64,000 nucleotides of DNA, taken from Paraburkholderia graminis C4D1M (GTDB lineage Bacteria; Pseudomonadota; Gammaproteobacteria; Burkholderiales; Burkholderiaceae). The notes under the pieces are model-generated. The model was given only the letters and a program-made list of their open reading frames with translations. It was not told where the DNA came from and ran no database searches. The translations under genes and the position numbers were made by a program. Positions 25,948 to 33,321 of the stretch are shown here, piece after piece (positions within the stretch are counted from its first letter, which is position 1; each line of letters begins with the position of its first letter). Where the stretch lies: assembly GCF_000172415.1 (NCBI RefSeq), contig NZ_ABLD01000014.1:1-64000 (forward strand), in the 5' to 3' direction.

Positions 25948-26380
25948 TTATCCACCGCAAATTGTGGATAACCACGTTGTTTACTAGCGCAACTCATGTG
26001 GAACCGTTGTGGACGTAAACGGGGTAACTCGAGCGCCGTCGAATTTCGCCGAAAGTTACCCGCGACTACCCGGCGTCGCCGCACATGCTGTGCATCCGGT
26101 TATGAAGTCTGCAATCCGCTGATTCGCTTCGGTAAACCGGGGTTATCCACAGAAAAGCGGGCTGCTTGTTAACTGCTACTACGTATACATACAGTAAACA
26201 CGTAAACAGCAAGGCCCGAGCTGGACCGTGCGCCACCGCACAGATCGGGCGACGCATTCAACCCGTGTGCTAGCGGCTGTCCTGAAAAGCACACGTAGAT
26301 GGTGCAGACTCCATCGACGGGTACTGGAACAAGCCAGCAATCCAGGCGTCGCGAGCTTCAAAACGGTCGCTTTTTCCACA
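25948..26380. other. DnaA-box cluster A (origin-like intergenic region)
   Basis: The 860-base gap between mnmC and the Kef-type gene has no credible gene. It holds TTATCCACC (25948-25956), TGTGGATAA (25963-25971, minus-strand box), a perfect TTATCCACA (26143-26151) and TTTTCCACA (26372-26380). AT-richer sequence with TACGTATACATACAG follows the third box. Such clusters mark DnaA binding, as at oriC or at DnaA-regulated loci. The rest of the gap to 26785 shows nothing else I can name. Confidence 0.6.
26162..26195 (+). repeat. Inverted repeat, left copy
   Basis: The 21-base core TGCTTGTTAACTGCTACTACG type sequence begins here and is found again, inverted and with one mismatch, at 29341-29378. 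A related TATACATAC/TATACGTAC block follows in both, with 4 extra bases in the right copy. It immediately follows a DnaA box. Confidence 0.75.
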
Positions 26381-26785
26381 TCTCGCGAAGATGAAGTACT
26401 TTCTTACCGTTTTGCCTGCATGTTCGTGTCTTTTCGGTCGAAGCTAAAAAAGCTATGGCACAATCGCCGTTCTTTTCCGCGTGGTGCCTGGCCTCCTGCG
26501 GTACCCGCTGCAATGGAACGGTCCCGTTCAATCAGAATCTGATTCAACGTCGACGGCGTTCTTTCACCGTGCCGAGCCGGTTGCTACGGCCGCACCCCTG
26601 AATGCGCCGAGCTCCCTGCGACTGCGGCGCGTTCGAATCATCCGATCGTTGAAAACCCGCAACGCGGATCACGCGAAGCGATTGCGACAGTGGCCCGCGT
26701 CTTGCGCCCACCCGCTCGCCGGTGTTCGCGCCGGCTCATGCTGGTTCATGTGATCTGCCGTTGCTGCAAAGGAGAACCCATAACG

Positions 26786-27991
26786 ATGAATTCGGCGTTT
26801 TCATTTTTTCCAGCCTGGCCGCTTTCACCCGACGCCATTTTTTGGGCTGGTCTCGCCTTGCTCGCCGCGGGCTTGTGCGGCGAGTTGTGCTATCGCGCGT
26901 GGCGCTTGCCGCGTATTTCGGGCTATGCGGTCATCGGTCTGATTGCCGGCGCGGCCGGCTCGGGCGTGATCGATGCCGAATCGGCGAGAGCCGCGCGGCC
27001 CTTGCTCGACGTTGCGCTCGGCTTGCTGCTGTTCGAACTCGGCAGCCGGCTCGATCTGCGCTGGATCCGTCGTAATCCGTGGCTCGTGATGTCGAGCGTC
27101 GCGGAAGCCACTTTGACTTTCGCCCTCGTTTTGCCCGTGCTGCTGTTTCTGAACGTGCCGCTGATGGTTGCAACCGTGCTGGCCGCCATCGCGATGGCGA
27201 CTTCGCCGGCCATGGTGATTCAGCTCAAGACCGAGCTTCGCGCCGAAGGTCAGGTCACGCAGCGTCTTTTGACGCTGACCGCGTTGAACAGCATGTATGC
27301 GGTCGTGATCGAAAAGCTCGTGTCGAGCTGGCTGCATCAGGAAGCGTATGGCAATGTTTTCGCGACCATTCTGCAGCCGCTTTATCTGCTGGTCGGCTCG
27401 CTCGTGCTCGCCTATCTGCTCGCGCGCACCTGCACGTTCTTTTATCGCCGGCTGAACATGCAGGACGAGCATTCGTTCGTTGCGCTATTCGGCCTGATTC
27501 TGGTGGCCATCGCGGTCGCGCATCTGTTCAAGCTGTCGACCATTCTCGCGCTGCTCGCCGCCGGCATCATCGTGAAGAATCTGGAGGCTCGGCCGCAGTT
27601 GTGGCCGCGGCATTTCGGCACGGCCGGCTGGCTTCTCACGGTGATTCTGTTCGTGCTGACGCTCACTTCGTTTGAATGGAAAGACATTGCGCTCGGCGGC
27701 GTTGCGGCGCTGGGCCTGATTGTTGCGCGTCTCGTCGCGAAACTCGTCGGCGTGCTTGCGTTTGCAAAGCCGAGCGGTCTGGACTGGAAACAGGGCATGG
27801 CGCTCGGTTTGTCGCTCTCGCCGATGTCGGCGCTGGCTTATCTGCTCGTCGACGATACGTACAACCTGTATCCGAATTTCGATCCGCAATTGCGGGCGAT
27901 CATGATGTGTTCGATTGTCGTGCTGCAGATTCTCGGGCCGTGGCTCGTTTATCGCAGCCTCGCGCTGGTCGCCGAGCGGCGCGAAGAGTAA
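26786..27991 (+). CDS. Kef-type cation:proton antiporter (CPA2 family)
   Basis: An inner-membrane monovalent cation/proton antiporter-like protein of 401 residues, almost entirely hydrophobic with about 12 helices. It begins with the family pattern SGYAVIGLIAGAAGSGVID and LLDVALGLLLFELGSRLDL, and contains paired short helices typical of the Na+/H+ exchanger fold (AAIAMATSPAMVIQLKTEL). The C-terminal RCK/TrkA-N regulatory domain of true KefB/KefC is absent. I start at ATG 26786, 11 nt after AAAGGAG; an upstream extension is open but unconserved. It sits between the two DnaA-box clusters and is followed 127 nt later by the YbdK-type gene. Confidence 0.88.
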   Translation: MNSAFSFFPAWPLSPDAIFWAGLALLAAGLCGELCYRAWRLPRISGYAVIGLIAGAAGSGVIDAESARAARPLLDVALGLLLFELGSRLDLRWIRRNPWLVMSSVAEATLTFALVLPVLLFLNVPLMVATVLAAIAMATSPAMVIQLKTELRAEGQVTQRLLTLTALNSMYAVVIEKLVSSWLHQEAYGNVFATILQPLYLLVGSLVLAYLLARTCTFFYRRLNMQDEHSFVALFGLILVAIAVAHLFKLSTILALLAAGIIVKNLEARPQLWPRHFGTAGWLLTVILFVLTLTSFEWKDIALGGVAALGLIVARLVAKLVGVLAFAKPSGLDWKQGMALGLSLSPMSALAYLLVDDTYNLYPNFDPQLRAIMMCSIVVLQILGPWLVYRSLALVAERREE

Positions 27992-28118
27992 GCGGTTAAG
28001 CGCTCGTAAGCGACCGTGAGCGCTCCGCGCTGCAAGCCACACGTTATTCAAATTTATTCGCTTCAAGAAACGGCCGGGCTTACGACAACCGTCCGGCCGA
28101 CCTCACTCAGGGGACGCC

Positions 28119-29234
28119 ATGTCACTCGAACCCTTCATCGATTCGAAGCCGTTCACTTTCGGTGTCGAACTCGAGATGCAGATCGTCAATACGCACGACT
28201 ATGATCTGACCAAAGCCGGCTCCGATCTGCTGCGCCTCGTCAAGGATCAAAAGATCCCCGGCAACATCACGCCGGAAATCACCGAGAGCATGATCGAGCT
28301 GTCCACCGGCATTTGCACGAACCACGAACAGGCGCTCGCCGATCTGCGCAAGATTCGCGACACGCTCGTTTCCGCAGCCGATCATCTGAACGTCGGCCTG
28401 TGCGGCGGCGGCACGCATGCTTTCCAGCAATGGAGCGAGCGGCAGATCGTGGATACGCCGCGCTTTCAGTACCTTTCCGAGCTGTACGGCTATCTCGCGA
28501 AGCAGTTCACCGTATTCGGCCAGCATGTGCACATCGGCTGCCCCGATCCGGACAGCGCGCTGTTCCTGCTGCATTCCATGTCGCGCTTCATTCCGCATTT
28601 CATTGCGTTGTCCGCATCGTCGCCGTTCGTGCAGGGCGTGGACACCGGCTTTCATTCGGCACGCCTGAATTCCGTGTTCGCGTTTCCGCTATCGGGCCGC
28701 GCGCCGTTCGTGCTGACGTGGGACAGCTTCGAGGAATATTTCTCGAAGATGGTCCATACGGGCGTGGTCAACAGCATGAAGGATTTTTACTGGGACATCC
28801 GGCCGAAGCCGGGCTTCGGCACCATCGAAGTACGCGTGATGGATACGCCGCTTTCCGTCGATCGCGCCGCGGCGATTGCCTGCTACATCCAGACGCTTGC
28901 GCGCCATCTGCTGCTCGACAAGCCGATCACGCCGCACGAAGACGACTACCTCGTCTACACGTTCAACCGCTTCGAGGCATGCCGTTTCGGTCTTGCCGGA
29001 ACCTGCATCAATCCGCAGACAGGCGAGCGCAAGACGATTTCGGAAGACATTCTCGAGACGCTCGATCTCATCGCGCCGCACGGCGACGCGTTGGGCTCGG
29101 GCCATGCGCTTGCCGAGATCGGCGCGATTGCGCGCGGTCAGATCAACGATGCAACGTGGCTAAGAGGCGTCGTCGAACAGGAAAAGTCGCTGCATGAGGC
29201 TGTCCGGCAACAGTGTCTGAAGTGGCGAGCGTGA
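28119..29234 (+). CDS. ybdK: Carboxylate-amine ligase, YbdK/GCS2 family
   Basis: A glutamate-cysteine-ligase-fold enzyme of the GCS2 family. Signatures are FTFGVELEMQIVN near the start (metal and substrate site), ITESMIELSTGI, VFGQHVHIGCPD and the catalytic-core region KDFYWDIRPKPGFGTIEVRVMD. The 371-residue length is normal. The E. coli member has only weak gamma-glutamylcysteine synthetase activity and its physiological substrate is unclear. That is notable here because the main gshA of this window is frameshifted. A strong terminator follows. Confidence 0.92.
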   Translation: MSLEPFIDSKPFTFGVELEMQIVNTHDYDLTKAGSDLLRLVKDQKIPGNITPEITESMIELSTGICTNHEQALADLRKIRDTLVSAADHLNVGLCGGGTHAFQQWSERQIVDTPRFQYLSELYGYLAKQFTVFGQHVHIGCPDPDSALFLLHSMSRFIPHFIALSASSPFVQGVDTGFHSARLNSVFAFPLSGRAPFVLTWDSFEEYFSKMVHTGVVNSMKDFYWDIRPKPGFGTIEVRVMDTPLSVDRAAAIACYIQTLARHLLLDKPITPHEDDYLVYTFNRFEACRFGLAGTCINPQTGERKTISEDILETLDLIAPHGDALGSGHALAEIGAIARGQINDATWLRGVVEQEKSLHEAVRQQCLKWRA

Positions 29235-29270
29235 TCGGCCGAACGGTGTCGCTTGTGTTCAACAGTAAGA

Positions 29271-29295
29271 AAACCCGCCTGCGCGGGTTTTTTTT
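29271..29295 (+). terminator. Rho-independent terminator after ybdK
   Basis: AAACCCGC (29271-29278), loop CTGC and GCGGGTTT (29283-29290) form a perfect stem that runs into a total of eight T residues. It lies 36 nt past the stop. Confidence 0.92.
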
Positions 29296-29340
29296 CGTCG
29301 TTAAAATTTTCCAGTTCGGGGCCCTTAAGGTTTTTCCAAT

Positions 29341-29378
29341 AAGTACGTATACAAACGTAGTAGTAGTTAACAAGCATC
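29341..29378 (-). repeat. Inverted repeat, right copy
   Basis: On the minus strand this reads TGCTTGTTAACTACTACTAC and onward, matching the copy at 26162-26195 in opposite orientation. Together they bracket the Kef-type and ybdK genes. Confidence 0.75.
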
Positions 29379-29387
29379 GCCGCCGAC

Positions 29388-29579
29388 TGTGGACAACTGA
29401 ATAATTCCCTGCAAAGTCAAGGCGCTGCGTAAACCATAAGTAGGCCGGTGAGCAGTGCGTGGCCGGCGGTAAACGAGGACAACTTAAGGACTCACAAGTG
29501 GACGCGGGTGCTTATCAAGAATCGGCGCACATGTCATCCCTGATGTTGTCCCACGGTTATCCACAGATTGCATTGGATA
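29388..29579. other. DnaA-box cluster B (origin-like intergenic region)
   Basis: The gap between ybdK and the MarR gene holds TGTGGACAA (29388-29396, one mismatch, minus-strand box) and a perfect TTATCCACA (29557-29565), with a weaker TTGGATAA at 29574-29581. No gene is seen between the ybdK terminator and 29773. Confidence 0.55.
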
Positions 29580-29773
29580 ACTTAGCTGTACGATTCGCCG
29601 CTCTCGCATAGAATGTCGTCTTAACCGCTTCGGCTTGCAAGGCGGTGAATTTTTGAGATAGTTAGAGACCGTCTCGTCCTGTTTTGGGCGGGGCTACCCC
29701 ACACAGGCTACGGGCGTTCCCGGCAACAACGGCCGGCACCGCACAAAAGCTGTAAATAAACCAATCGAAGATT

Positions 29774-30412
29774 ATGAGCGAAGGCGTATACGGAGAACAG
29801 GCAACCGGGCGAGTCACCCACAGCCTCTTGCGACTGAGCACGGCGATGCGAAGCCAGGCTTGGGAATGGGCGGAAGGCGCTGGCCTCACGCCCACGCAGG
29901 GCGAAATCCTGGTTTTGCTGATGCAACGAAAGGGGCCGATGCGGCTCGGGGAAATCGCGCGCGAAACGGCACTGACCGCCGCGACCACCAGCGACGCGGT
30001 CAGTACGCTCGAGACCAAGGGACTGGTCGAAAAGCGCCGCGCTCTCGATGACGGCCGCGCGCTCGCCGTTCGTCTGACCACTCGCGGCCGCACGGCTGCG
30101 AAGCGCGCCGCGCAATGGCCTGACTTTCTGGCCAAGGCTGTGGGCACGTTGCGCGACGACGAGCAGGCCCTGTTCTATCGCACGCTGCTCAAGACGGTTC
30201 ATCAACTGGAAGCGCAGGGCAACATTCCGCCGCACCGCATGTGCCTGAGCTGCACGCATTTCGAGCCGAGCAAGAATCCGAAGAAAACGCCGCATCATTG
30301 CGCGCTGCTCGATCTGAACATGGCGGATACGGATCTGCGTCTGGATTGCGCCGTGCATGAAACCGCCGACGTCGCCACGCAGAAAAAGACCTGGAAGATC
30401 TTCGCCCAGTAA
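29774..30412 (+). CDS. MarR-family regulator with C-terminal cysteine/histidine cluster
   Basis: A winged helix-turn-helix regulator of 212 residues. The MarR core covers about residues 15-145, with LGEIARETALTAATTSDAVSTLE as the recognition region and the wing KKGLVEKRRALDDGRALAV-like segment (residues 82-101). Beyond the usual end lies a 60-residue extension with Cys157, Cys160, His162, His174, His175, Cys176, Cys192 and His195 (MCLSCTHF, HHCALLD, RLDCAVHE). Four cysteines in this spacing could bind zinc or an iron-sulfur cluster, suggesting a redox or metal sensor; that is inference. Targets are unknown. Confidence 0.85.
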   Translation: MSEGVYGEQATGRVTHSLLRLSTAMRSQAWEWAEGAGLTPTQGEILVLLMQRKGPMRLGEIARETALTAATTSDAVSTLETKGLVEKRRALDDGRALAVRLTTRGRTAAKRAAQWPDFLAKAVGTLRDDEQALFYRTLLKTVHQLEAQGNIPPHRMCLSCTHFEPSKNPKKTPHHCALLDLNMADTDLRLDCAVHETADVATQKKTWKIFAQ

Positions 30413-30456
30413 GGCGGCTGCTTCGCTGCCAATCCGCTACACTGCAACCGGCAACA

Positions 30457-30487
30457 GCAGGCGGCGTTTGCCGCCTGCCGGCTTTTT
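30457..30487 (+). terminator. Rho-independent terminator after the MarR gene
   Basis: GCAGGCGGC (30457-30465), loop GTTT and GCCGCCTGC (30470-30478), followed by CGGC and five T residues. Confidence 0.85.
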
Positions 30488-30535
30488 CGGTGCCGCGCAG
30501 CGGCAGTCCGCAGTCAATCTGAAGGTGACAGGCTG

Positions 30536-31249
30536 ATGAATCAGGAAGTTCTGGCCATTCGCCACGTGCACTTCGAGGATCTGGGCAGTCTCGAACTCGT
30601 GCTCGGCGAACGCGGGCGGCCCGTGCGTTATCTCGACGTCGGCTTTGCCCGCATCGAGGCGCCGAACCCGGTCACGTCATCGTTGATGGTGGTGCTCGGC
30701 GGCCCGATCAGCGCCACCGACGACGCGCGCTATCCCACGCTCGTGCCGCTGCTTTCGATGATCGAAAAACGCATCGAAGCAGGGCTTCCCACACTCGGCA
30801 TTTGTCTCGGCGCGCAACTGATCGCGCGTGCGCTCGGCGCGCGAGTGTATCCCGCGGGCCATACGGAGCTCGGCTGGGAACCGCTCACGCTGACGGAGGC
30901 CGGCCGCGCATCGCCGGTGCGTCATCTGGATGGCGCGCATACGTCCATGCTGCATTGGCATGGCGATACCTTCGACCTTCCCGCGAACGCGACGCGTCTC
31001 GCATCCACGAGCGCGTGTGAAAACCAGGCGTTCACGTGGGGCAGCCATGTGCTCGCGTTGCAATGTCATCCCGAGATCCGCACGGATCGCTTCGAGCCCT
31101 GGCTGATCGGCAATGCGGGCGAACTCGTGGAGCATGGAATCGACGCGCGTCAATTGCGCGCCGAGACCGCGCAATTCGGCCCAGCTCTGGAGGCGGCTGC
31201 TTGCCGTATGTTCGGCGAATGGCTCGATCAGGTACAGGCGCAGCCCTGA
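30536..31249 (+). CDS. Class I glutamine amidotransferase (GuaA-type GATase1)
   Basis: A stand-alone glutamine amidotransferase domain of 237 residues. The nucleophile Cys90 is in LGICLGAQ and the His/Glu pair is in LQCHPEI, so the catalytic triad is complete. GGPISATDD forms the oxyanion-side loop. Members annotated as GMP synthase-like are usually not GMP synthases, and their acceptor is unknown. It is not in an evident operon; the previous gene ends in a terminator and the next starts 97 nt later. Confidence 0.88.
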   Translation: MNQEVLAIRHVHFEDLGSLELVLGERGRPVRYLDVGFARIEAPNPVTSSLMVVLGGPISATDDARYPTLVPLLSMIEKRIEAGLPTLGICLGAQLIARALGARVYPAGHTELGWEPLTLTEAGRASPVRHLDGAHTSMLHWHGDTFDLPANATRLASTSACENQAFTWGSHVLALQCHPEIRTDRFEPWLIGNAGELVEHGIDARQLRAETAQFGPALEAAACRMFGEWLDQVQAQP

Positions 31250-31346
31250 GCGAGCGCTTCAGCGGCGGCCACAAGTGGCCTGCCTGCAGCAAATGACTCG
31301 CGGTGCTATCCTCGTTCGCTCTCGGTTTTCTACTGGGCGGTGATCC

Positions 31347-32459
31347 ATGAGCGCGCTATTTTCTCCACTCACGCTGCGTAGCGTGACGCTTCCGAATCGC
31401 ATCGTCGTGTCGCCGATGTGCCAGTATTCCGCCGAACGGGGCGAAGCCACCGCGTGGCACATGATTCACCTCGGCAGTCTCGCGTTGTCCGGCGCCGGCA
31501 TGTTGTGCATCGAGGCGACGGCTGTCGAACCGGACGGCCGCATCACGCCGGGCGATCTGGGCTTGTGGGACGACGCGACCGAAGCCGCGCTCACGCCCGT
31601 GCTCGCCGCGATCCGCAAGCACTCGCACATCAACGTGACGATGCAGTTGTCGCATGCCGGGCGCAAGGCGTCGAGTCATGCGCCGTGGGAAGGCGGCCAG
31701 CTGATTCCGGTCTCGCAGGGCGGCTGGTTGCCGCATGCGCCGTCGGCGTTGCCGCACAAAGCGGGCGAAGAGCCGCCGCTCGCGCTCGACACACCTGGCC
31801 TGAATCGCATCCGCGAAGCGTTTGCGGCGTCCGCGCGGCGCGCCGCGCGTCTCGGCATCGACGCACTCGAAGTGCATGCCGCACACGGCTATTTGCTGCA
31901 TCAGTTTCTTTCGCCGCTCGCCAATCAACGGGATGACGACTACGGCGGTTCGCTCGAAAACCGCATGCGTTTTCCGCTCGAGATCTTCGACATCGTGCGC
32001 GCGTCTTTTCCCGCCGACAAACCGGTCGGCGTGCGTGTGTCCGCAACGGATTGGGTCGAAGGCGGCTGGTCGCTGGAAGACACCATCGCGTTCGCACACG
32101 AGTTGAAGAAGCGCGGTTGCGACTGGATCGACGTATCGTCCGGCGGCGTCTCGCCGTTGCAGAAGATTCCGCTCGAGCCGGGCTATCAGATTCCGTTCGC
32201 CAAGGCCGTCAAACAGGCGACGGGGCTCACGACCATCGGCGTCGGACTCATCACCGATCCGTTTCACGCGGAGCAACTGATCGAACAGGGCGACGCCGAT
32301 CTGATCGCGCTGGCTCGTGCGCTGCTATACAACCCGCGCTGGCCGTGGCACGCCGCTGCGCAACTCGGCGCGACGGTCGAAGCGCCGCCGCAGTACTGGC
32401 GCTCGCAACCGCGCGATCAGAAGGCGCTGTTCGGCGAGATTTCATTCGGACAAAGATGA
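31347..32459 (+). CDS. Old Yellow Enzyme family NADH:flavin oxidoreductase (YqjM type)
   Basis: An FMN-dependent ene-reductase that reduces activated C=C bonds with NAD(P)H. The 370-residue TIM barrel starts LFSPLTLRSVTLPNRIVVSPMCQYSA, where the Cys (residue 25 or so) is the redox-tuning cysteine of the YqjM subclass. HAAHGYLLHQFLSPLANQRDDDYGG is the family signature, and the phosphate-binding end ADLIALARALLYNP is present. Physiological substrates of such enzymes are rarely known; detoxification of electrophiles is the usual proposal. Confidence 0.92.
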   Translation: MSALFSPLTLRSVTLPNRIVVSPMCQYSAERGEATAWHMIHLGSLALSGAGMLCIEATAVEPDGRITPGDLGLWDDATEAALTPVLAAIRKHSHINVTMQLSHAGRKASSHAPWEGGQLIPVSQGGWLPHAPSALPHKAGEEPPLALDTPGLNRIREAFAASARRAARLGIDALEVHAAHGYLLHQFLSPLANQRDDDYGGSLENRMRFPLEIFDIVRASFPADKPVGVRVSATDWVEGGWSLEDTIAFAHELKKRGCDWIDVSSGGVSPLQKIPLEPGYQIPFAKAVKQATGLTTIGVGLITDPFHAEQLIEQGDADLIALARALLYNPRWPWHAAAQLGATVEAPPQYWRSQPRDQKALFGEISFGQR

Positions 32460-32688
32460 GGCGGCTCATGCGTGACGCACGATCGCATGAGGTCCACGTT
32501 TTTGACGGTTGAACGAAGCCATCTTCAGCGTGTAGGATGCCGGTTGTGGCGCGTAAGCGTCGCAGGTCGACGCGGCGCTCGCAGGGCGCCGCGTTTGCTA
32601 TGAGCGCCAGAAAAAATCAGCGCGTCAGACGCGAGCTTTTCCGACGGCTGCCGGACTTCATCCCCAGTTCTTCACAAGGATTCATTCA

Positions 32689-33246
32689 ATGAGTTCACGC
32701 AGGATCGCCGTGCGTCGTTCCGGTGTGCACGGCAAAGGCGTGTTTGCGCTCGAACCGATTGCGGCCGGCGAGCGGCTAATCGAATACAAGGGCGAGCGGA
32801 TTTCCTGGAAAGAAGCGTTGCGCCGTCATCCGCATAATCCTGACGAACCGAATCACACGTTCTACTTTGCGCTCGATAGCGGCAAGGTGATCGACGGCAA
32901 GGTGAGCGGCAACAGCGCACGCTGGATCAACCACTCGTGCGCGCCGAACTGCGAAGCGGAAGAGATCGACGGTCACGTGTACGTGCATGCGCTGCGCGAC
33001 ATCGCCGAGGGCGAGGAGATCTTCTACGATTACGGTCTCGTGATCGACGCACGTCAGACGAAGAAGCTCAAGAAGGAATACGAATGCCGCTGCGGCTCGC
33101 GCAAATGCCGCGGCACGATGCTCGCGCCGACCGAGAAGGACAAGGCCGCGGCTAAAGCGGCGAAGCCGGCCAAGGCTGCGAAAACCGCAAAGTCCGTTAA
33201 GTCTGCCAAGTCGGCCAGCCCGGCGAAGAAGGCCAGGAAGAAGTAA
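32689..33246 (+). CDS. SET-domain protein-lysine methyltransferase with H1-like tail
   Basis: A 185-residue protein with a complete SET domain, a fold typical of eukaryotic histone methyltransferases. It shows RRSGVHGKGVFALEPIAAGE at the start, the pseudoknot NHSCAPNC (81-88), catalytic EEIFYDYG (109-116) and a post-SET CRCGSRKC (133-140) that should bind zinc with a SET cysteine. Residues 146-185 are a Lys/Ala/Pro tail with repeated AK and AKP units like histone H1 or bacterial HctB. Known relatives include Burkholderia BtSET, reported to act on host chromatin; a bacterial target is equally possible here. AAGGA lies 8 nt before the ATG. Confidence 0.92.
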   Translation: MSSRRIAVRRSGVHGKGVFALEPIAAGERLIEYKGERISWKEALRRHPHNPDEPNHTFYFALDSGKVIDGKVSGNSARWINHSCAPNCEAEEIDGHVYVHALRDIAEGEEIFYDYGLVIDARQTKKLKKEYECRCGSRKCRGTMLAPTEKDKAAAKAAKPAKAAKTAKSVKSAKSASPAKKARKK

Positions 33247-33321
33247 CGCGAGAAGCAGCGCGCGAGCTGCGCGGTTCGTCGTGTGAATGACGCCCGCGCA
33301 GCGCGAAGACCTAAGTTACCG

